Positions 42,276 through 54,330 of a stretch of DNA of 64,000 bases are shown one piece after another. Source of the DNA: Triticum aestivum (Eukaryota; Streptophyta; Magnoliopsida; Poales; Poaceae); the NCBI RefSeq assembly GCF_018294505.1, contig NC_057812.1, forward strand, positions 63,692,494-63,756,493. The letters are read 5' to 3'. Under the pieces are notes generated by a model, which was not told where the DNA came from, made no database searches, and saw only the letters and a list, made by a program, of their open reading frames with translations. Positions within the stretch are counted from its first letter, which is position 1. Each line of letters starts with the position of its first letter. The position numbers were made by a program, and so were the translations under genes.

Positions 42276-42511
42276 ATGGCCTCCTGGTGCTCCGAAGCTC
42301 TCTTGGACGTACTATCGCAGGAGCAGACGAGGGACATCGGAGGCTCCGCTTTGGGCATCCTCCAAAGCTCTCTTCGACGTACTGTCGCAGGAGCAAATGA
42401 AGGAGATCGTTGCCACCCCCCCGTCCGCCCTCCGCTGCCACGACCACGAAGCCGACGCGCGTGCGCGGGCGCAGCCGGCAGCGAGGAAGAGTAGTACACG
42501 GTAGGTCATCG
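42276..42511 (+). CDS. Small hypothetical gene with a 70 bp internal duplication
   Basis: The ATG at 42276 starts MASWCSEALLDVLSQEQTRD. Exactly 70 bp later the DNA repeats: AAGCTCTCTTGGACGTACTA (42295) against AAGCTCTCTTCGACGTACTG (42365). Since 70 is not a multiple of three, the second copy encodes the same peptide style (KALFDVLSQEQMKEIVATPP) in another frame, which continues to a stop near 42502 (KSSTR). The first frame instead ends at 42492-42494 with a Pro/Arg-rich tail. The likely ancestral gene had one copy. It is interrupted 90 bp downstream by the solo LTR. Function unknown. Confidence 0.4.
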
Positions 42512-42591
42512 CCGCTCTGGTCCCGGGAAGGCCACCGCTACTCCACTCAGTCGACGCCAAGCTTGGTGGGGTAAACATCGGCGGCCGATTA

Positions 42592-45500
42592 TGTCAGGAC
42601 CCCGATTCCAAGTCACATCAATCTAGCCGGTAACACCTCATATCACTTTGCGGCCTCACGCACGGTATTCCCATGGGTGTCGCCTTACCATGGCCCGGGA
42701 CCGTTTGCACCTTTTGGCTCACGTATATGATAGTGTCGCTAGCATCCATATGACAGAGAACCCGGGCCAACATGGCTAGTCGTGAACCCAAAGCAGCACT
42801 AACCTATGGGGACAGGCATACATGAATCACATCGAGCATGTCGGTCATCAGCGTGTGAATCCGGGCTGTAGCACTGGGCTAACAGGACTCCGGGAACCCG
42901 GGCTGTAGCAGGCTAGGCAGGACTCCGGATGTCACCGCGTGACATTTCCCCGAAGGGACAGACACAGGAACGAAGTGAAACACATGTCGGCCAGTCAAGT
43001 GTCCTGAGCAGTAGTGCCGGGCTAGCAGGACTCCGGTCAACTAGGCTGTAGCGGACTACTATGGCTCATGGAAGCACTAGACTACATTTCCCCATAAGAG
43101 AAGCTGCCAAGGATAAACAACTAGATTGTCGGATCCCACACATACCAAACATTTCAATGATACACACAATATGCTCGATATGTGTAAATACAACATGGCA
43201 TCACAACAAAACTCTACAACTCAAAGTACTTTATTTAAAGGCTCCAGAGAGCCATACATAACATGTTCATACAGGTAGGGGTCACATGACCTGACACTCA
43301 AGTCATACAAGCATACAAGCACATGTGGAAGACAATAAGTCTGAGTACAGACACTAGAAAGAAAGAAGGCTTGATGAAGCCTGTCTATCTACAAAGGGCC
43401 CTCCATGGCCAGAATCACCACCTGGGTGGCAAGTCACTCATCGACGTCGAGGTCTACGTAAAACCCGTCGGAGGGGGCGGTGTTGTCGTCTGAAAACAGT
43501 AATTAAAGCAACATGAGTACATAGGTACTCAGCAAGTCTTACAACAGATCCTACTATACATGCTCATTCTCAAGAAGGTGGTGGAGTTATTGCAGCAAGC
43601 CGGCTTTGACTCTTAGCTAAGCTATCCTATGAGACACCAATAGTAGAATAGTTTTCGCACACGAGTCCACTAATCACCAACACAATACTCCACCGAGGAT
43701 CCTCCCTCGTCATCCTACGAGAGGGCCATCCTCGGTACTCACACCTATCTTGAGTCTTTTAGTAGTAACCATTAACTTGTCTATGAACTGTATAGGCAAC
43801 CAAGTAGTCCTTTACCGCGAATGTGGCTATTCGAATAAATGATGTTAACCCTGCAGGGGTGTACTTCTTCATACACGCTCTCACCACTTACCGCCGTTTA
43901 CACGACATGTACTCGGCAACCTTCAAGCCGAAGCCCAACAAGGGTGTTGGCCACGGCCAACCTAAACACTCAAGTCTCTACTCCAGGTTTATCGCCTATC
44001 CAGGTTCCATCCGCATGGAGTCCGGCCGAGGTTTCCACATACGGACCCGAACGATGTGTATAGGGTCCCGAGACGCCAAACGGGCGCCGGTATACCCGGC
44101 CACGGTGTATCTACCGCATCATAGCCCACCCCTAGGGTCAGCGCTACGCACGGCCGCCAACACATAACCTATAAACACCAGAAACTATTTACAACTCCTG
44201 GACAAAGTACTAGGGTGGTTAAGAAGCCAAGAGGGTCGATTAAGTTTCCCAATGCATGGTAGTAACTGATTCTTAAATCACACATAGAGATCTCAGTTCT
44301 TAGGGACGGCCTCAATGAAACAACCCACCATGTACTCCTACATGGCCTCTCATCGATACCTTTACCAAATCATGTTCAACACATCCCTCACATTACCGAT
44401 GTAATCATTTCAATCTAGCCCATCACCCAGATGAACCAGACCTGACACAACTCTAAGCATAGCAGACATAGCAAGGTAGGAAACATATACATGGCTCAAT
44501 CAACTCCTACACATGCTAGTAGGTTTCATCTAGTTACTGTGGCAATGACAGGTCATGCAGAGGATAAGGGTTCAACTACCGCAGCACACAGCAGTTTGAA
44601 ATGTTGTTGTCTTAATGCAGTAAATGAGAGCATGTGTGAGAACATGGGATTGTATCGATATGATCAATGAGGCTGCTTGCCTGATGGAGTAGTAGTAGGG
44701 TACTGCCCTTCAGTTGGATACTCGAGAATATCCTCGGAGGCAGAACCTACCACGAAAGACATCACAGAACACAATCATCACATGGCAATATGCAACAATA
44801 TGATGCATGCTATGACATGGCAATATGAGGTGTCCTGGCTAATGCATTGTGAAACAAGTTGGTTTGAGTCTATTTGAATCAAGGATTCAAATGGAAGCTT
44901 ATGTTCTTAAGCCAAATAAGTGCACTAGATTGTTTCACCTAAACAGCAAGGTTAAAGTGTTTTGTCGTGCATGAAACCATTATAGATGGAAAGATTGAAT
45001 TTTTCTGATCAAATTTCATATATAAATCTTTGCATTTGGAGTTACAGATTAAAAGTTATGAATTTTTGAAGTTTGTAGTATTTTCTGGAATTTCCTGTAT
45101 AAGAATAATTCCAGTAATTGAATTATTGCGTCAACATTGCGTTAGGGTGACGTCAGTGGTCAACAGAGCCGATCCAGATCAAACCTGACCAGTGGGACCT
45201 GCGTGTCAGTACTTAATTAACTAACTAAATTTAGTTAGCACTAATCTAAGTTAATTAGCAGAGCGGTCCCACTTGTCATAGACTCAGGGGGAGTCAACCT
45301 GGGCCCACACAGGGTGAACTAGGGTCAAACAAGGTCAAACTCGCCAGTGTTTAGCCGCCGGCGAGGCCAGACACGGCCGGGCAGTGCGGGTTTCGTGCTC
45401 CGGCGACCAAATGGACGGCGGAGAGCATCTACGTGTAGCTGGGAGCAAGCCGCATCGTTTGGTGGCAGAGGTGGAGCTCGGGGTGGCCCGTAACGTCGCT

Positions 45501-46691
45501 TGCGACGACCTGTGCGGCTGCCGGAGCTCGGGTGAGGTCGAACCCGAGGCTACGGGGCACGGCGAGGCGCGTGGAGTGGTGCTACGGGTTCCTACGAGTG
45601 CGGTGAGTGTGTTGGTCAAGGTGGTGTGGCCGGTGGGTGGCCGGAGTCACGTCGGTGACGAGCTCGGCGGCGGTAGGTGCGGGTGAATGTGGTGCGGTGC
45701 ATACGGTGCGGGAGAGAGTTAACGGAGAGAGGGAGGACGGAGCTGAGCTCATGGCGACTGCAGCAAGCGTCAAAGCGGGCTCTGGGAAGGCTGGAGCTGA
45801 GCGGGGCGAGGATGGCGATCTCGGTAGCCGGAGATGGGGAAGACGGGGTCAGGGGAGACTCCAGAGCGGGCGAGCGCTCGGGGCTCGGCCTGCTTGACGT
45901 AGTTGACGACGATGGAGCGAACGGACACGGTGACGCGGCACGGGGACGACAGCGGGCGCAGTTATCACGGTGGCGCGGGCGCGGCAACGTCGGCCATGGT
46001 GCGGGAGAGCGAGGGAGAGGAGTTGGGGAGGAATGGGCATGTCTGCGAGCTCGGGGGAGGAGTGGGTGACCGACCCAGGGCAGCAGAACGGCGAGGGGAG
46101 GAAGCAGGGTGGCGAGCAGCTGCATGGCGCGCGCTGGTGCCGGCCTCGAGCACCTGCCTTCCTGCTTGGCCGAGCCAAGCAGCTCGCTGGAGCGGTGGCT
46201 GGGCTGGGCCGGCTAGGTGGGCCTGCTAGGTGAGCGCGAGGTAAGCCTCTGCTCTCTGCTTTTTGTTTTTCTTTCTATTTATTCATGTTCTGTGTTTTGA
46301 AATAGTAAAAATACTATTCCATTTAGGATAAACCTGAAAATATTCAGAGGCACATTTGGGAATATTCCCAACAGCCTAAAAATACTTTCAGGATTATTTA
46401 TGCATTTTAAAATATTTATAGCATTTAAATTGCCGAAATGCAAATAGTAATGATTTAATTCAATGACCTTATGTGTCTTGGAAAAATGTGAACCCATTTT
46501 GTCTGAGGTTCTAACCCCAAAACAAAAAGGATGGACTTTTTAGAAGGGCATTTCAGGTTCATTGAAAAAGATTTTAGTAAACCCTAGTTGTTTCCAGAGG
46601 GGTGCTGGGGGTTCTGTCATCCCCATTTCAGTTTTCTGGAAGAGTAGATATGATGCAACACTCTAATGCATGAACTAGCTAGGGTGTGACA
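42592..46691 (-). mobile_element. Solo LTR (4.1 kb), same family as the chromovirus at the window end
   Basis: The plus strand begins TGTCAGGACCCCGATTCC and ends CTAGCTAGGGTGTGACA, with the perfect 5 bp duplication GATTA at 42587-42591 and 46692-46696. It aligns throughout with 54381-58515. By family orientation its true start is at 46691. There is no internal region, so it is a solo LTR. A GC-rich part (45330-46240) gives long open frames that are not genes. Confidence 0.93.
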
Positions 46692-47587
46692 GATTAGCCG
46701 CTTGACAGCGATGTGGAGGCGGAAAACTTCATAACCTTGTGCTCCGGAGGAGGAGGTTATCGAGGCGGATGAGGAGGAGGCAAAGGCAATGGCCGGTTTT
46801 CTCGGGTTCATGGCCGGACATGGTGGTCGGGCGCCGGTGATCGTTTAGATTAGGTTACAGTAGGTTTTAGTACGGTTTATTGAAATATGTAACGGATTTC
46901 GTCCAGTTTGTAGGAAAAGTTTTCGAAATGCAATGAATTTCATCTGGTTAATTTGAAATTTGCTTTGTTTGCTCGAATTTCGTCCGGTTAGTTCATATAG
47001 TTGTCGAAAGGTATGCGGGCAGCATCGGATGGCATCCATCCGTGTCCTCGGACTGATGCCGGTGTAAATTTGTTGGCCAGCGCTGGAGATGCCCTAACTA
47101 TCATGCTATAATCGCTAAAAATCCTCCATTATTTGGCAGGGAACAGTTATACCTCGATCAAAATCAGAACCGAGGTGTTTTGCACTCCTCCCGCATAAGA
47201 GTGTAAACTCTTGCTTACATAAAAATGGAGCAAGTGGACGGCACTGTAGCACGTCATATCACTCGAACTAGCCCGCCTAACGAGCGGGAAAGCACCGCCA
47301 TCATCATTTTGTTCTGGATTTCTATCGATCGATCGCGCGAAAATGTTACGCTTCGCAAGTTCTAAAGGAAAAGGCGGCACACTTACGACTCGTACGCGTC
47401 GCAACCCCAACAGTCCGACTCACACGCCGCTCACCAGAGGGGAGAAGCATTGTCTTGCAATTTCACTGACATGTGGGACCGTAATTGAATAAACCGTCGA
47501 TAGCCGAAATCTAATCGCTCGGCGGGCGTCGGCTTAGAAGAGAGAAACGGGGGAGAGAGAACAGATCGCCCGCCCGCCGCTCACGGA
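46692..47587. other. Host DNA right of the solo LTR
   Basis: From 46697 to 46850 the sequence is GC-rich and open in more than one plus-strand frame; one reads an acidic stretch, EEEVIEADEEEAKAMAGFLG, then ends at TAG 46847-46849. It may be the far part of the gene interrupted by the solo LTR. A later segment, GGACGGCACTGTAGCACGTC (47233), recurs as GGACGGCACTATACCACGTG at 48267. Confidence 0.3.
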
Positions 47588-48330
47588 CTCCAAGAAATAT
47601 ATGGTGATAATGTGAGGTGGGCTATGCTGGAGTACGGACCGCTTCCGGAGCCCACTCCCACCGCCCTGGCCCCTCAAGACGCCAGCTGCCCGCCGCATGC
47701 ATGCATAGCAAGTAGTACTCCTTATGTGGAGGAGAGAGAGGCATTGACAAAGTCAAGGAGTGGGCTCTGCAAGAGCCCGTCTCTACACGTGCTCCTAGGT
47801 ATAAAAAATAATTCTAAAAAAGGCATAAAAACAATTGTGTCTTAAAAAAGAAAGGTAAAAAACATTTGAGAGGAAATAGATAGAGAGAAAGTGAGAAAAA
47901 GTTGTAACTTGGGCATTACATGAGGAAGGAGGGAGTAGTGCACATGCCAAGTTCACTGGGCTGCCGTGTTTCACATTCCTCTGTCGTAACAGTGGAGACA
48001 ATAGCTTTCATCAAAAATAAACAATGAATACGCGTTGCTCGTACTCTATATCGGAAAGAATACTTTCATTCGCCGACAGGTGGGACGTCGACCAACCTGG
48101 TCCACCTGCCATGCAGAAAATTATCCTGGTCTACCCCGGTCGTATCGCAGGCCCAACCTTTCCCACTATAAGTTGTTCGGATGAAGGAACCATCATGACT
48201 TCGTTGAATTCCGCTTCTTCAAGAAAACTTACTGTACCCGCAATACTGCTACCACACGCGAAGACTGGACGGCACTATACCACGTGATATCACTGAAACC
48301 CACTAGGCAAAACTAGCCCGCCTAGGTCAC
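47588..48330. repeat. Segmental duplication, second copy
   Basis: Paralogous with indels to 39191-40530. It contains CACTGGGCTGCCGTGTTTC, ATATCGGAAAGAATACTTTC and GGAACCATCATGACTTCGTT in the same order. No conserved ORF. Confidence 0.6.
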
Positions 48331-48864
48331 CTATTTTGGAACGGAGGGAGTACGTCTCTGCACTGCTATGATTTTGTGTTGCGCGTTCTCTGTACTTTTG
48401 CTACGATTTTCCTACCCAATGAACCAAATGAGGCCTGAATGTATGTTGACTATTGTCTGATCAATCGCTAAGCCTACAATTTTAGGAGCTAGGGCTATTG
48501 GTCGATCAACGAGGGATAAGTATAAGCGTACCGTGAGCTCATCAGCCCCAACGTTTCTCTTCGGTGAGTGTTTTGCAAGTACAATAGCTCGCACAGTAGC
48601 TAGCCTACTAACACCAAGAATCATCAAACAAGCCCTGCTAATATGATAAACAGTTCAAACTTACATCTAAGCATGCCATATATTACATCAAAAGCTGGTG
48701 AGGATACATCTGTTTCCATAACTCAGAGAGGGTTCGCATGATTCACTATCAAACAAAAGTAGCAAGATCCACCCACACAAGACAGTGCACTAGCCCTAAG
48801 ATGGTTTGATAACACGCATCGTTCTGTTAATTAAACACAGGGCAATGCAAACTACCCTGAAGGA
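48331..48864. other. Spacer with one Stowaway end
   Basis: TTTTGGAACGGAGGGAGTA at 48334-48352 is the right end of a Stowaway MITE whose left end is missing. The remaining sequence is unassigned. Confidence 0.45.
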
Positions 48865-49580
48865 TTAGCGTGACCAACTATTTCTTGTCATCGATCTCTC
48901 AGGCAATGACCACAGCACGGACAGCGGCATGGGAATCGATTTCTGGGGCGATGACCACATGACTGACCGCGACATCGAAATCGATCTCTGGGCGATGTCC
49001 ACAGGATGGATAGCGGCATCGAAATCGATCTCCAGGGTGATTCCAACAGGACGGGCCACGACATCGGAATCATCAAGGACGTCCATCGGCACCTGCACAA
49101 CCCTAACATATTAGCAACCACATTGCAAATAATCAAAAACCACAACTATGGTAATAATCCATTATTTTTTACCTTGTGAGCTCACCGGGGGATCTCATCC
49201 CTCCGGGGGCCATCTCCTCATCCTCGATGGGGGCCATCACCTTGCCAGGGGAATACTGCTTCTCAATGGCGACTATCTCCTCAAACTCGGTCTTGAGCCT
49301 CACATAGGTGGCAATCAGAGTTCCTGGGGTAGGCACGGTGGGGCCCTTGCTGTTCTTCCAACTTCCTTTGAGGAGTTCGTCCGCCAACGTCCTCAACTCT
49401 TTGGCCAGTGCTTGTTTCTTGGAGTTCTTCGTCTCCATGGGTTGGCCCGCCAATATGTTCAACTCGTTGGTCGGTGCTCGCTTCCTGGAGATCGAAAGGA
49501 AACCACAATCGCTGTCTCTAGTGGGTTGTCCGCCGGCAACTCTTTGCCTAGTGCTCCAGGATCCATCAATGAACTGACAA
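48865..49580 (-). CDS. Unassigned spliced gene with two kinds of internal repeats
   Basis: Exon A runs from an acceptor TTTGTCAG| near 49576 (FIDGSWSTRQRV...) to a donor CTCACAAG|GTAAAA near 49174. It contains three diverged copies of a 22-residue unit around ALAKELRTLADEL, with APTNELNILAGQ and ALGKELPADN in shifting frames, then a helix, TYVRLKTEFEEIVAIEKQYS. Exon B starts after ATGTTAG| near 49107 as VVQVPMDVLDDSDVVARPVG and consists of roughly four copies of a 45 bp unit. I recognise no family. Upstream (49580-49965) a further open stretch may be another exon. Splice junctions fit in phase, which argues for a gene or recent gene copy. Confidence 0.4.
48887..49070. repeat. 45 bp tandem repeat, about four copies
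   Basis: TCGATCTCTCAGGCAATGAC (48891), TCGATTTCTGGGGCGATGAC (48936), TCGATCTCTGGGCGATGTCC (48981) and TCGATCTCCAGGGTGATTCC (49025). Periods are 45, 45 and 44 bp. The 44 bp step is due to one missing G and shifts the coding frame. Confidence 0.85.
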
Positions 49581-50090
49581 ACAAAAAGCAATCGAAAGGA
49601 AACCACAATCGCAATGAAAACGGGAAAAGAATAGGATGTGAGAATCGGTCGGTGCTTCGCAAAAAGAAGATTCTTGGAATGAAAATATAGCAACATAACT
49701 GATTCGCCCACCTTTCCTTCGTCGGTACAGAAGAAAAATGGCAGAAGTGAGTAGCCTGGAGTGAGGTTTTCTTCAAGAAAGGGAAGAAAGGGCTTGAACG
49801 AGCGTTCCAGTGAAATGATGGTTGCTTCGTCCAGCCCAACTTGGAGGCCACCTTACCACTGCTGGTAAAGGTGTGGGTTTTGTGATATGACGGGTCATGA
49901 CGGCCACACCGGGGTGATAGGCGAGTCTCGACTGTAGCACCTCGCTGTGATTTGGTGGATGGCACGCGGCCCCGGATGCATTGAAATGTCTCGCATGTAG
50001 ATAGAGCGGCCAGTCATATAGGAGTGCTCAATATTGTGCACCGCGACCAAGGCGGAGAGGAAAACGAGAGAACTACGTAATTAATGCATG
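49581..50090. other. Spacer and possible upstream exons of the repeat-containing gene
   Basis: Minus-strand frame open from 49965 (MPSTKSQRGATVETRLS...) for part of the stretch, with WTKQPSFHWNARSSPFFPFL, but it cannot be firmly joined. No repeat ends. Confidence 0.25.
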
Positions 50091-50345
50091 AGTTTAATTA
50101 GGGTAGTTTTGTAAAGTACGAGATACATTCCTCCAATCGCAAAATGCCTTGGTTCATGAGATTTGAGATTTGAGCCCTATAAACCGGAAGGGAGGGAGTA
50201 CTGCACACGGTGTAGTCTAGTCACTTGTTCAATTCTCTAGAAAGGCAAATACTCCTTTCTGGTTTATAGGGCTATACTACTCCCTCTGTCTAGGTGTGTA
50301 AGTCATCTTACGAAAACCAAATAGTCCCAAAACACTTAGGCGCGG
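50091..50345. mobile_element. Cluster of partial Stowaway-type MITEs
   Basis: Right end CCGGAAGGGAGGGAG then TA at 50184-50200. GAGCCCTATAAACCGGAAGG (50172) and CTTTCTGGTTTATAGGGCTA (50255) form an inverted pair. CTCCCTCTGTCTAGGTGTGT starts at 50280 after TA. At least two element copies are broken into each other. Confidence 0.55.
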
Positions 50346-50935
50346 TGCATTAACTTCTACCTTGTTTCTTGTTTCTTGACATATCAACCAATAAGAGATG
50401 AGAGGTGTGCATGCTTTTAATGACTTGCAATGGCTAGTTCATTGCATGCAATGCTATTAATTAGCAAATAAACATTGGTGACCCAGGAGGAAACGATGCT
50501 AAGCGCGTGGACCTATATAGAATGAGTATCAACCAATGGATAATGGAGTTTAATTGTTAAACAATAGCAATTTTGTCTCATGCAAGAGCCTGGATAGTAC
50601 TCCAAGGAACCGCACCACGCGAGCGTTCGCAACTGCCACGTTCGGGTTGCGCTTGGCTCTTCGCCTCTTCGAGAAGACAAACAATGATGTTACTCCTACT
50701 TCTACAGTATCGAATCCACTGCTGCATGTCCGTCCACCTCGCGCGGGAGGGATAGCGTGTAGAGAAAGCTTCTACTTACTGCTCCTACCTTTGCGTCTAT
50801 GACAGGTGGGCCCAACAGGTGGTTGGCCCTCCTGTCATGCAGCCAAAGGCAGGTGCAGTTAAGGCACTTGAGCTCAGTCCACGAGGGAGAGGGCGTTGTA
50901 GTAATCAAATTTCTCGGTCTTGTACGAGTTGACGC
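50346..50935. other. Host spacer
   Basis: No transposon ends or convincing gene. A GC-rich part near 50790-50890 (GACAGGTGGGCCCAACAGGT) resembles promoter-type sequence near the other host genes. Confidence 0.35.
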
Positions 50936-51080
50936 GACACATCAAAGCACTGCACTCGATATAAGTCTTTTTACACATTTCAAATGGGCTACTTCATATG
51001 TAGGAGTAGACACATTCTGCTTCGTATGTAGTCACTTGTTGCAATCTCTAAAAAGACTTATATTTGGAAACAGAGGGAAT
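50936..51080. mobile_element. Diverged Stowaway-type MITE
   Basis: GATATAAGTCTTTTTACACA at the left and AAAAAGACTTATATTTGGAA then ACAGAGGGAA at the right form the usual inverted arms, with the characteristic GTATGTAGTCACTTGTTGCA inside. The terminal CTCCCTCCG at the left is lost. Confidence 0.65.
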
Positions 51081-51437
51081 ACAACGCATGCATGCATGCC
51101 GTGACTTTCCTTTTGATACTTGCATGTGTTGATTTGATGCACCTTGCCAAATTTTGACTATAAATTTAACTAACCAAATTTTCATGCATGTCACAAAAAA
51201 TTACGGGGCTGTTTGGATTGTGACTGTGTTTGTCTTATGTTGCCACATTATTTTTCCCACACTTGCCACCCTTGCCTAACCTGAGTTGCTCAAATTGTTG
51301 GACACACTTTGGCTTGCCTAAGGGAATCTTGCCACAATTTTTGTGTCTTTGACATGTGGGTTTCACTGTTAATAAAAAAAAATCTTGTCTTAGGTGTGGC
51401 TAATAAAAAAGACTTATATTTAGGAACGGAGGGAGTA
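51081..51437. other. Spacer with two further MITE fragments
   Basis: GGGGCTGTTTGGATTGTGAC at 51205 resembles a left end of an hAT-type MITE, and AAAGACTTATATTTAGGAAC then GGAGGGAGTA at 51409-51437 is the right end of a Stowaway. Neither partner end was found; one may have inserted into the other. Confidence 0.45.
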
Positions 51438-51725
51438 GAAAATATAAATAATAATGCATGTTGGGGGAACCCACGTTTCCACTAATTTTAGCTGTGGGCT
51501 TGTTCACAATTTTGACGAGGGGGTGGTTGTTCATTTAATGGAGGGACTTGTAGTACCAGACTTGAACGATACAAAGTGCGACCTAGCACACCGTAACACC
51601 ACTTGGAAAAAGCGGGTAGCTATCTCAAAAAACAATCAACAACTAAAAAAACCGCGACCTGGCATGTAGTAGTACACAATTTTAAACGATTGTTTTGATG
51701 GAGTGAAAAAGGAAAACTACCCCAC
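51438..51725. other. Host spacer, upstream flank of promoter-like block
   Basis: No convincing gene. A short plus-strand ORF (51454-51669) has no recognisable feature. Confidence 0.3.
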
Positions 51726-52085
51726 TACGTATATATAGGCCGGAGCCTCCGAGCTTGCTTGCTAGGGTTTCTCTATTCACACACTCTCATCCTCTCCAGA
51801 TCTAAACAAGATAGGGGTAGTAACACTGTCTTTCTCCCTTGAAAAAAGACTGGCTTTCTATCCTCACCGCTAGTTACAGATCCGGACGTATCCCCCTCTG
51901 CCGGTGAAGGGGAGGAGGGGCAGCGTTTAGGCCGTCGTCGACAGCGAGGGAGGAGACCCACTGCCGGCGCACCATTATCTCTGGCCGAGCGCCTGCCCGG
52001 GAGTACATCCGATCCCTTCATCGTTGCCTGTGGGCGGATCCGTCCTCCTGCTGCCCACCTATCCACATCCCGACGACCTTCAGGT
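51726..52085 (+). promoter_or_regulatory. Core promoter and spliced 5' leader of a plus-strand transcript
   Basis: TATATATAGGCC at 51729-51740, then a leader with GCTAGGGTTTCTC, typical of plant gene starts, GC-rich sequence and a donor CCTTCAG|GTATAT at 52083-52084. There is no long ORF in the leader. This looks like an untranslated first exon. The downstream repeated exon-like modules would belong to the same transcript. Confidence 0.45.
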
Positions 52086-52250
52086 ATATCTTCGTTCAAA
52101 ACCGCCTTAGCTCTACTTTCCCAGCTTGCTATGTCGCTGCATGTGCATCATTTTCTACCTCTCAGCCCCTCTCGATCGGATGGTCCAACGTCAGATATTT
52201 TTTTCTTCTATTGTTAGAGATAAAGCTACTTCATGGAGTCGAATCTTGTA

Positions 52251-52353
52251 CTCCCTCCATCCGAAAATACTTGTCATTGAAATGGATGTATCTAGATGTA
52301 TTTTAGTTCTAGACACATCCATTTTGATGACAAGTAATTCCGGACGGAGGGAG
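52251..52353. mobile_element. Stowaway-type MITE, intact
   Basis: CTCCCTCCATCCGAAAATAC at the left and CCGGACGGAGGGAG at the right, flanked by TA (52249-52250, 52354-52355). 103 bp, long inverted arms through ACTTGTCATTGAAATGGATG. It sits in the intron-like stretch after the promoter. Confidence 0.92.
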
Positions 52354-52810
52354 TACTTGGTTCAAACAAGAAATAAAGTGGGGGTGGGGGGATTTAGTAT
52401 GTACATCGGACTTGGTACAAACAGGAAGGAAAGGGGGTGAAAGTAGTACAGACTAGTCATCCAACCTGTCTCTTGGTCGAGAAGGGAAATATAGGGGTAA
52501 CACTATACACATTGGTATGACCAGGACTAGATTTGCTATTCACACATAGGAGTAGGTGGCTAGAGTGAACAAAAATAGGACCAACCCAGATATATTTCTT
52601 GGATGTTTGTTTCTCGGGGCAACAAACTATGAATCACCACTTTATGCCCCTGTTTACGTACATGGTGCTGGACTGCTGCTGCACGCACTGTTCTTAATGT
52701 AATGTCCCTGGTAAAAATGAAGATATACCACTGGTATAAGCCATGACAAGTTTAGCCAAATGTTTTTGCCTGTAATTGTTTGAGACTCTGACGGTTTCCT
52801 CTGTGCCTTT

Positions 52811-54330
52811 TTGTGCAAACAGGGATATCCAATTCACCTAGTTGCTGTTGTGACCTTTTGGTGCACTACACAAAACTCTTCATAAAAGAAGTGACTTTTG
52901 TGCTGTTTAACTGGAATGTCAGAATGGAACAGTTGGTTCATTTTGGTGGAACTGCACAAAGGGAGATCTGTGTGCCAATCCTCATCATCCATATTTGCGC
53001 CATAACCTTCCTTTAGGTAAGAATGATATTTAATGCATGTGTTCATCTCTATTTTCCGACTGCCATGAGAAAATAATGCTGTTTTTTACTAGTACACTTG
53101 TACTCCCTCACTGACAAAACCAATTCTGAATTAGAAGGCCAATCATGTACTTGGTTTGACCAACTGGTGAGGAGAAAGAGAAACAGAGCATGAAGAGGAA
53201 GAAGAAGAAGAATAAACAGTGCCAAGGTGATCTTGCTGAAGCCAGAGGCCTCAGTCGAGGCCATTCAAGGGCTCCGGTAATGACTACCTTACATGTGAGA
53301 TGATCCTCCAGGGTGCCCTTCCACTTCTGCTGTCTCACTTAATTAATTAGGAGTACTTAAGTACCACTAATTTATTACTGCCTAATTTTCCTGTTGGAGT
53401 TAAACAAACATTAGTAGGATCCTATGCTGAATCATGTACATGTGTATGTTTATCTATGGAGGTGAATCATGTGGTGGCGCAGGGAGGGAATATTAGTAGT
53501 GTCATGACATAATAGTGCAATTGTTTTGCATGTCAATTTATTGCCATTGGTTCAATGAGGCAATGTTTTGCGTATTATCAATCATGAATTTGATGCTACT
53601 GTTTGAGTAATATGCTAATGTCTTCCTATCCTTTCTCACTAAGCTAATGAAGGTTTCACCTTGTTCCTACTTGTGCAAACAGGGATCATGTTGTGCCAAT
53701 CATACATTTTAGTGGAACTACACAAGACAATACAATGAATTGTATCCCAGCCAGTGCTTTAACTCTGCTGGAAGTTCTTGACAATCTTTCGATATAATCT
53801 CAGCACTGGTAAAAAAGAGTGATTTCAACCATACATTTGAAGTGCACAAAAATATATACTATTGTGTGATTCTAGTGAGTCCTTTATCATCACTTATGGG
53901 ACTACATGAATAAGCATTTTTCTCAGGTTGGTACGGGCCGAAGGCCTTCATCCATATTAGTTTGTTGTCATCTCTATTTGTATCGTGCTACTGTCATGAG
54001 AAACTAATTTATCTTTGCACGTTAAAGTTTTGCAACCTATGATAAATGGCAATGCTTTGAGTGTTGAGTTGAGCTAATTGGCACTGATTAAATAAACTAA
54101 TACTTCTCTTTAAGCAAGACTACTATGTTGCTAACTTAACCCATTAGTATAATGAGGGTGCATCTATTTGTTAGTGTATGTTTCATCAACTAGTCCCACT
54201 ATTACAGTAATCTCACTCTCTCAATATATGTGCCAACAGGGATGCTCGATTTTGGTGGAACTGCACAAAAACTTTGGGTGCTTCATTGCCTTGACAACTT
54301 CTGTCCTTTCCTGTCAGTCGCTAATCTCCG
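52811..54330 (+). repeat. Exon-like module in three diverged tandem copies
   Basis: Copies begin TTGTGCAAACAGGGAT (52811), TTGTGCAAACAGGGAT (53671) and TGTGCCAACAGGGATG (54229), each an AG acceptor-like site followed within 20-140 bp by TTTTGGTGGAACTGCACAAA (52941; TTTTAGTGGAACTACACAAG at 53707; TTTTGGTGGAACTGCACAAA at 54250). Further downstream, CATCTCTATTTTCCGACTGC and CCATGAGAAA near 53045 match CATCTCTATTTGTATCGTGC and TCATGAGAAA near 53970. One frame gives the shared peptide HFGGTAQ or DFGGTAQ. The segment ends at the retrotransposon inserted at 54381. Function unknown. Confidence 0.5.

Noticed and set aside
45335..46233. Several ORFs up to 169 codons on both strands
   Set aside because: Inside the solo LTR; GC-rich composition keeps all frames open and no domain is visible.
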